Assembly: GCA_003427395.1 (NCBI GenBank)
Contig: BFEA01000411.1
Coordinates: 1,392,041-1,412,769 of the forward strand
DNA length: 20,729 bases
Origin: Chara braunii
Lineage: Eukaryota > Streptophyta > Charophyceae > Charales > Characeae
Direction: 5' to 3'
The position numbers were made by a program, and so were the translations under genes. Of the stretch, positions 18,401 to 20,729 are shown piece by piece. A model generated the notes under the pieces. It was given only the letters and a program-made list of their open reading frames with translations, did not search any database and had not been told where the DNA came from. Within the stretch, counting starts at the first letter, position 1. Each line of letters begins with the position of its first letter.

Positions 18401-18634
18401 AAGGCACGCAAGTGGCATTCAGGAGGTCTTGGGTTCAATCCCTACTGGCCTCATGTACCTTCCTGGGCATGCTTGGTGCCCGCCACCTAGAGATAACTCG
18501 TTGGTCCCCCCAATTGGCATTAAAAAGCAGGCTCTGCTGATGTTCATAGGCGGAGGGGTAATCGGGGAGGCACAACGACTGGCCACTCAGATGATGCTCG
18601 GTCCCTCTGCCACCGACTGTCCCCTGGCCGGTGC
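18401..18634 (+). repeat. SINE copy 2 with perfect B box
   Basis: GGTTCAATCCC at 18432-18442 fits the RNA polymerase III B-box consensus GGTTCRANYCC exactly. GGCACGCAAGTGGCATTCAG precedes it. No clear A box lies upstream, so this copy may be 5' truncated. The 3' body is homologous to 18042-18236. SINEs of this kind borrow LINE machinery to move. I see no flanking duplication. Confidence 0.7.
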
Positions 18635-18764
18635 CCCCCGTTGGGGGTTCCCTGAAGGCTATCAGGCCACCCTGGGCTGAAAAGGCCACCGTTGTCAGAT
18701 TAGACACAAAATTGAATTTACCTGGGCTGGTTAGCCCGATGATAATACCTCAAGGCCATCGCCC

Positions 18765-18779
18765 TTAAACCACCAGTAC
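18765..18779. repeat. Isolated copy of the array terminus
   Basis: TTAAACCACCAGTAC repeats the outer end of the 17514-18048 array, in the same orientation as the copy at 17514 and with no partner end recognised nearby. Confidence 0.6.
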
Positions 18780-19149
18780 CTCCGAGCCTTTTTTTGCCGA
18801 ACATGAATTATGCTGCGCGCCACAATTCCGCCAGCCTGTGTCCCGCGGGACTTTTCGTTTTCGTTGTTGATTTTTTTTTTTTTTAAAAGGTGCGTTTTCA
18901 CTTCTGGCCCGTTGGCCTCCGGTAGCGGCCGGACGCACGTTAGGGCGGGGTCCCTGTGGTCGGTGGCATGGGCGGAGGGTGACTCGCGTTTTGGATTTTT
19001 TTTTTTTTTTTCCCCTTTTTTTTTCGGCCTCTGACGGGCGTGTCGGTTCGCCGGCGACCGGTACTGCGGACCGGATGGCCGCGGTCGTCCGCGCGTGTGG
19101 CAACGGACAAACGATGACGGTTGCCATCGCCAGCGGCACATCCCGGCCT

Positions 19150-19156
19150 CGCGCGC

Positions 19157-19202
<46 letters not shown>
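19150..19202. repeat. (GC)n(GT)n microsatellite
   Basis: GCGCGCGC runs directly into about 22 GT units, a long uninterrupted alternating purine-pyrimidine tract next to CpG-rich DNA. Confidence 0.98.
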
Positions 19203-19204
<2 letters not shown>

Positions 19205-19255
19205 TCAATCATTCAGGGCCAATCGCCGTCGCAGATGACAAGACGTCTTCCCGAC

Positions 19256-19288
19256 GATTGGCTCATCAACGATTGCCCCATTTCTCTC

Positions 19289-19332
<44 letters not shown>

Positions 19333-19371
19333 GATGGTCGTTCATTGTCAAGTCGTCATCGTGTATATAAG
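19256..19371 (+). promoter_or_regulatory. Candidate core promoter: CCAAT, CT tract, TATA
   Basis: GATTGG (inverted CCAAT) at 19256-19261, with another GGCCAATCG at about 19218. A CT tract occupies 19283-19331, and a clean TATATAAG box lies at 19364-19371. CpG-rich DNA lies upstream (18890-19160). CT-rich stretches upstream of TATA are common in plant core promoters. No gene is recognised downstream; the first notable structure is the foldback at 19383-19450. Function is inference. Confidence 0.3.
19283..19331. repeat. (TC)n microsatellite
   Basis: About 24 TC units with one CCC interruption. Serine/leucine repeat frames through it are artefacts. Confidence 0.97.
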
Positions 19372-19382
19372 TCTGTTGTCGC

Positions 19383-19450
19383 TGTCATGGATGTCATACT
19401 CAACAACGAAGAGACAACTACGACGTTGTTTGACATCCATCGCCGTGACA
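19383..19450. other. Strong three-segment foldback
   Basis: TGTCA/TGACA, TGGATGTCA/TGACATCCA (9 bp, perfect) and AACAACG/CGTTGTT (7 bp, perfect) are nested in register around a 15-nt loop (19409-19423), separated by small bulges. It lies between two CT microsatellites and starts 12 bp after the TATA-like box. Confidence 0.85.
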
Positions 19451-19456
19451 GTCGGT

Positions 19457-19458
<2 letters not shown>

Positions 19459-19504
<46 letters not shown>
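19459..19504. repeat. (CT)n microsatellite
   Basis: About 23 uninterrupted CT units directly after the foldback. Confidence 0.98.
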
Positions 19505-19506
<2 letters not shown>

Positions 19507-19590
19507 AAATGACAGTGTGACGATTAGTCTGTCGTTTGATTATTTTTTGTGTATCATTATGTATTATTCGCAAGTTTCTCTTTTTTGTTA

Positions 19591-20043
19591 TGCCCTCCGG
19601 GTTGTCACATCTGCGGACGTGGCTGTTCGTGGGAACATCGCCCAACTTTTGTAAATGTCTTGTTTTGACCTTTTCGTTGTTGTTTTTTTTTTTTAGTCCA
19701 GATTATTTTTTCGTTTATCCCATTTCTTCGTTTTGTTACCTCCTCAGGGTTGTGAACTCTGCGAACGTGGTCGTTCGTGGAAACAACACCTGTCATTGTT
19801 TGCGTTTCTTTCCCTTTGTCGTTGTCGTTTTGTGTTTTTCGTTTTTGTTGTTCTTTTTCTCCCCTCCGGCTTCTCAGTTTTGTGGACATGGCCGTTCGTG
19901 GAAACGTCGCGTGCCAACGTCTATATTTTTGGATCCTTTTATCGTTCTCGTTTTTTCCCCCCCCTTTTTTTTTTTTTTCGCCTTTGTCCTTCCGCTTTCT
20001 TGCTTCTGCTGCCTTGGCCGTTCATGGGAACGGCAGCTGTCAT
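19591..20043. repeat. Degenerate four-copy tandem repeat, about 120-150 bp
   Basis: Four copies of a GTGGNCGTTCGTGGRAAC-like core begin GTTCGTGG at 19625, 19773 and 19894, and GTTCATGG at 20020. Each is preceded by a CCTCCGG/CCTCAGG-like word and separated by T-rich DNA. Copies 1 and 2 translated on the - strand give similar peptides (TNSHVRRCDNPEGITKKRN; TNDHVRRVHNPEEVTKRRN) but in different frames, so the repeat is seen at DNA level. Confidence 0.75.
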
Positions 20044-20106
20044 CTTTTCCTGTATTTTGTGTTTCCATTTTTTTTCGTTTCTCCGTTCTTCTTTGTTGCG
20101 GCGGGC

Positions 20107-20126
20107 TCTATATATAATATATATAA
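20107..20126 (+). promoter_or_regulatory. AT-rich TATA-like tract
   Basis: CTATATATAATATATATAAG lies about 60 bp before a GA microsatellite and about 275 bp before the ATG of the coiled-coil ORF. It could be a TATA box or just an AT dinucleotide tract. Confidence 0.25.
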
Positions 20127-20180
20127 GTTGATAGATAGATTGACTTTTATCTCGCCTTCGTGCTTCTGCAGTGTACACGC

Positions 20181-20184
<4 letters not shown>

Positions 20185-20249
<65 letters not shown>
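20185..20249. repeat. (GA)n microsatellite
   Basis: About 32 GA units. It translates as Glu-Arg repeats and falsely lengthens the frame that continues into the coiled-coil ORF. Confidence 0.98.
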
Positions 20250-20251
<2 letters not shown>

Positions 20252-20362
20252 CGGATACTGACAGCGGTAGTCACCAGGAAGGGCGGAGGGGGAGCTCGTC
20301 GACGGGACGTCGTCGCACACGCGACCCCGAGTGCCAAGTCGGCACTGTCGACGAGTACAACT

Positions 20363-20391
20363 GTCTTCCCATCTTATCGAGATGGGAAGAC
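20363..20391. other. Perfect 12-bp hairpin, 5-nt loop
   Basis: GTCTTCCCATCT (20363-20374) and AGATGGGAAGAC (20380-20391) are perfect complements around TATCG. It sits in the open frame upstream of the coiled-coil ORF. Confidence 0.9.
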
Positions 20392-20400
20392 GAGCTACAG

Positions 20401-20577
20401 ATGAGATTGGAGAGAGAGGAACGTGCGAAGGAGGAAAGACAGAAGGAGTTGGAACAGGAGGCGGACCGTGTGTTGGAGTTGGAGAGCAGCGACACGCAGC
20501 GACTAGAAGTGGAGGCACGCAAAGAGAGAGAGGAGGTGCGAGGGTTGGCGGCACAGGACGTGGAGAAGAAGGCCTGA
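20401..20577 (+). CDS. Short coiled-coil ORF, unrecognised
   Basis: The frame starts MRLEREERAKEERQKELEQE and is dominated by Glu, Arg, Lys and Leu, with heptad-like leucine and valine spacing (RVLELESSDTQRLEVEA), ending QDVEKKA at TGA 20575-20577. The same frame is open upstream through CLPILSRWEDELQ and the GA repeat, so the start is uncertain; the ATG at 20401 is chosen as the first Met after the repeat. In-frame sequence after the TGA (KAMELAQILENRR) also looks coiled-coil-like, so the stop may be a decay mutation. A fragment of a gag N-terminus or of a host coiled-coil protein are both possible. I cannot name it. Confidence 0.35.
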   Translation: MRLEREERAKEERQKELEQEADRVLELESSDTQRLEVEARKEREEVRGLAAQDVEKKA

Positions 20578-20635
20578 AAGGCTATGGAGCTGGCACAAAT
20601 CCTCGAAAATAGGAGGTCGACGAAACCAGACTGAT

Positions 20636-20640
<5 letters not shown>

Positions 20641-20729
<89 letters not shown>
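20641..20729. repeat. Compound (AC)n(AG)n microsatellite
   Basis: About 13 AC units pass directly into AG units that run to the last base of the window. Confidence 0.98.

Noticed and set aside
18979-19512. Long open frame rich in Val-Cys and Leu-Ser repeats
   Set aside because: It is produced by GT and TC microsatellites, which stay open in all frames, and its non-repeat parts show no domain.
19777-20577. 266-codon open frame as a single protein
   Set aside because: The first half is T-rich repeat DNA and the middle is a GA microsatellite. Only the last part looks protein-like, so I kept just the short coiled-coil ORF.

Overview
This window is repeat-dominated nuclear DNA of a eukaryote. 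There is no operon structure, no ribosome-binding sites and no intact host gene that I can recognise. It holds a chromodomain-type Ty3/gypsy retrotransposon, a LINE, three hAT-like miniature elements, tRNA-like SINE pieces and many dinucleotide microsatellites. A large plant or streptophyte-algal genome fits best. The gag wording reminded me of charophyte (Chara-type) elements, but that is an unchecked impression. Two N bases, and microsatellites exactly at both window ends, suggest a draft contig.

Layout. 1-768: CA microsatellite and unique-looking DNA with an 8-bp minisatellite. 769-8253: one decayed Ty3/gypsy element on the + strand: left LTR, gag with CCHC knuckle, aspartic protease, reverse transcriptase, RNase H, integrase, GPY/F and chromodomain, right LTR. 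The right LTR is split by a 293-bp hAT-like MITE, and a second MITE (8340-8685) lies just past the LTR. 8694-12340: mostly unannotatable DNA with small repeats and hairpins. 12345-16640: a decayed, 5'-truncated LINE ORF2 on the - strand, interrupted by a third, 795-bp hAT-like element (14830-15624). 16640-17430: no assignable feature. 17430-18780: two copies of a tRNA-like SINE; one copy is split by a roughly 520-bp array whose units meet at hairpins centred on TTTAAA. 18890-20729: CpG-rich DNA, several long dinucleotide repeats, a candidate TATA promoter with a strong foldback, a degenerate four-copy repeat and a short coiled-coil ORF.

How it fits together. The window is a layered record of insertions. 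The LTR element landed first, and its two LTRs then diverged. A 99-bp tandem duplication arose in the left LTR, and a MITE entered the right LTR; the left LTR still shows that MITE's empty site. The third MITE entered the LINE reverse transcriptase, and the LINE reading frame continues across the duplicated octamer. All three MITEs have 8-bp target duplications. They share an AT-rich core but have different termini, which suggests related families moved by related hAT transposases encoded elsewhere.

I did not find a convincing new enzymatic or defence system. The least-explained items are the MITE trio with a shared core, the TTTAAA hairpin array inside the SINE, and the promoter-like CT/TATA/foldback block at 19256-19504.
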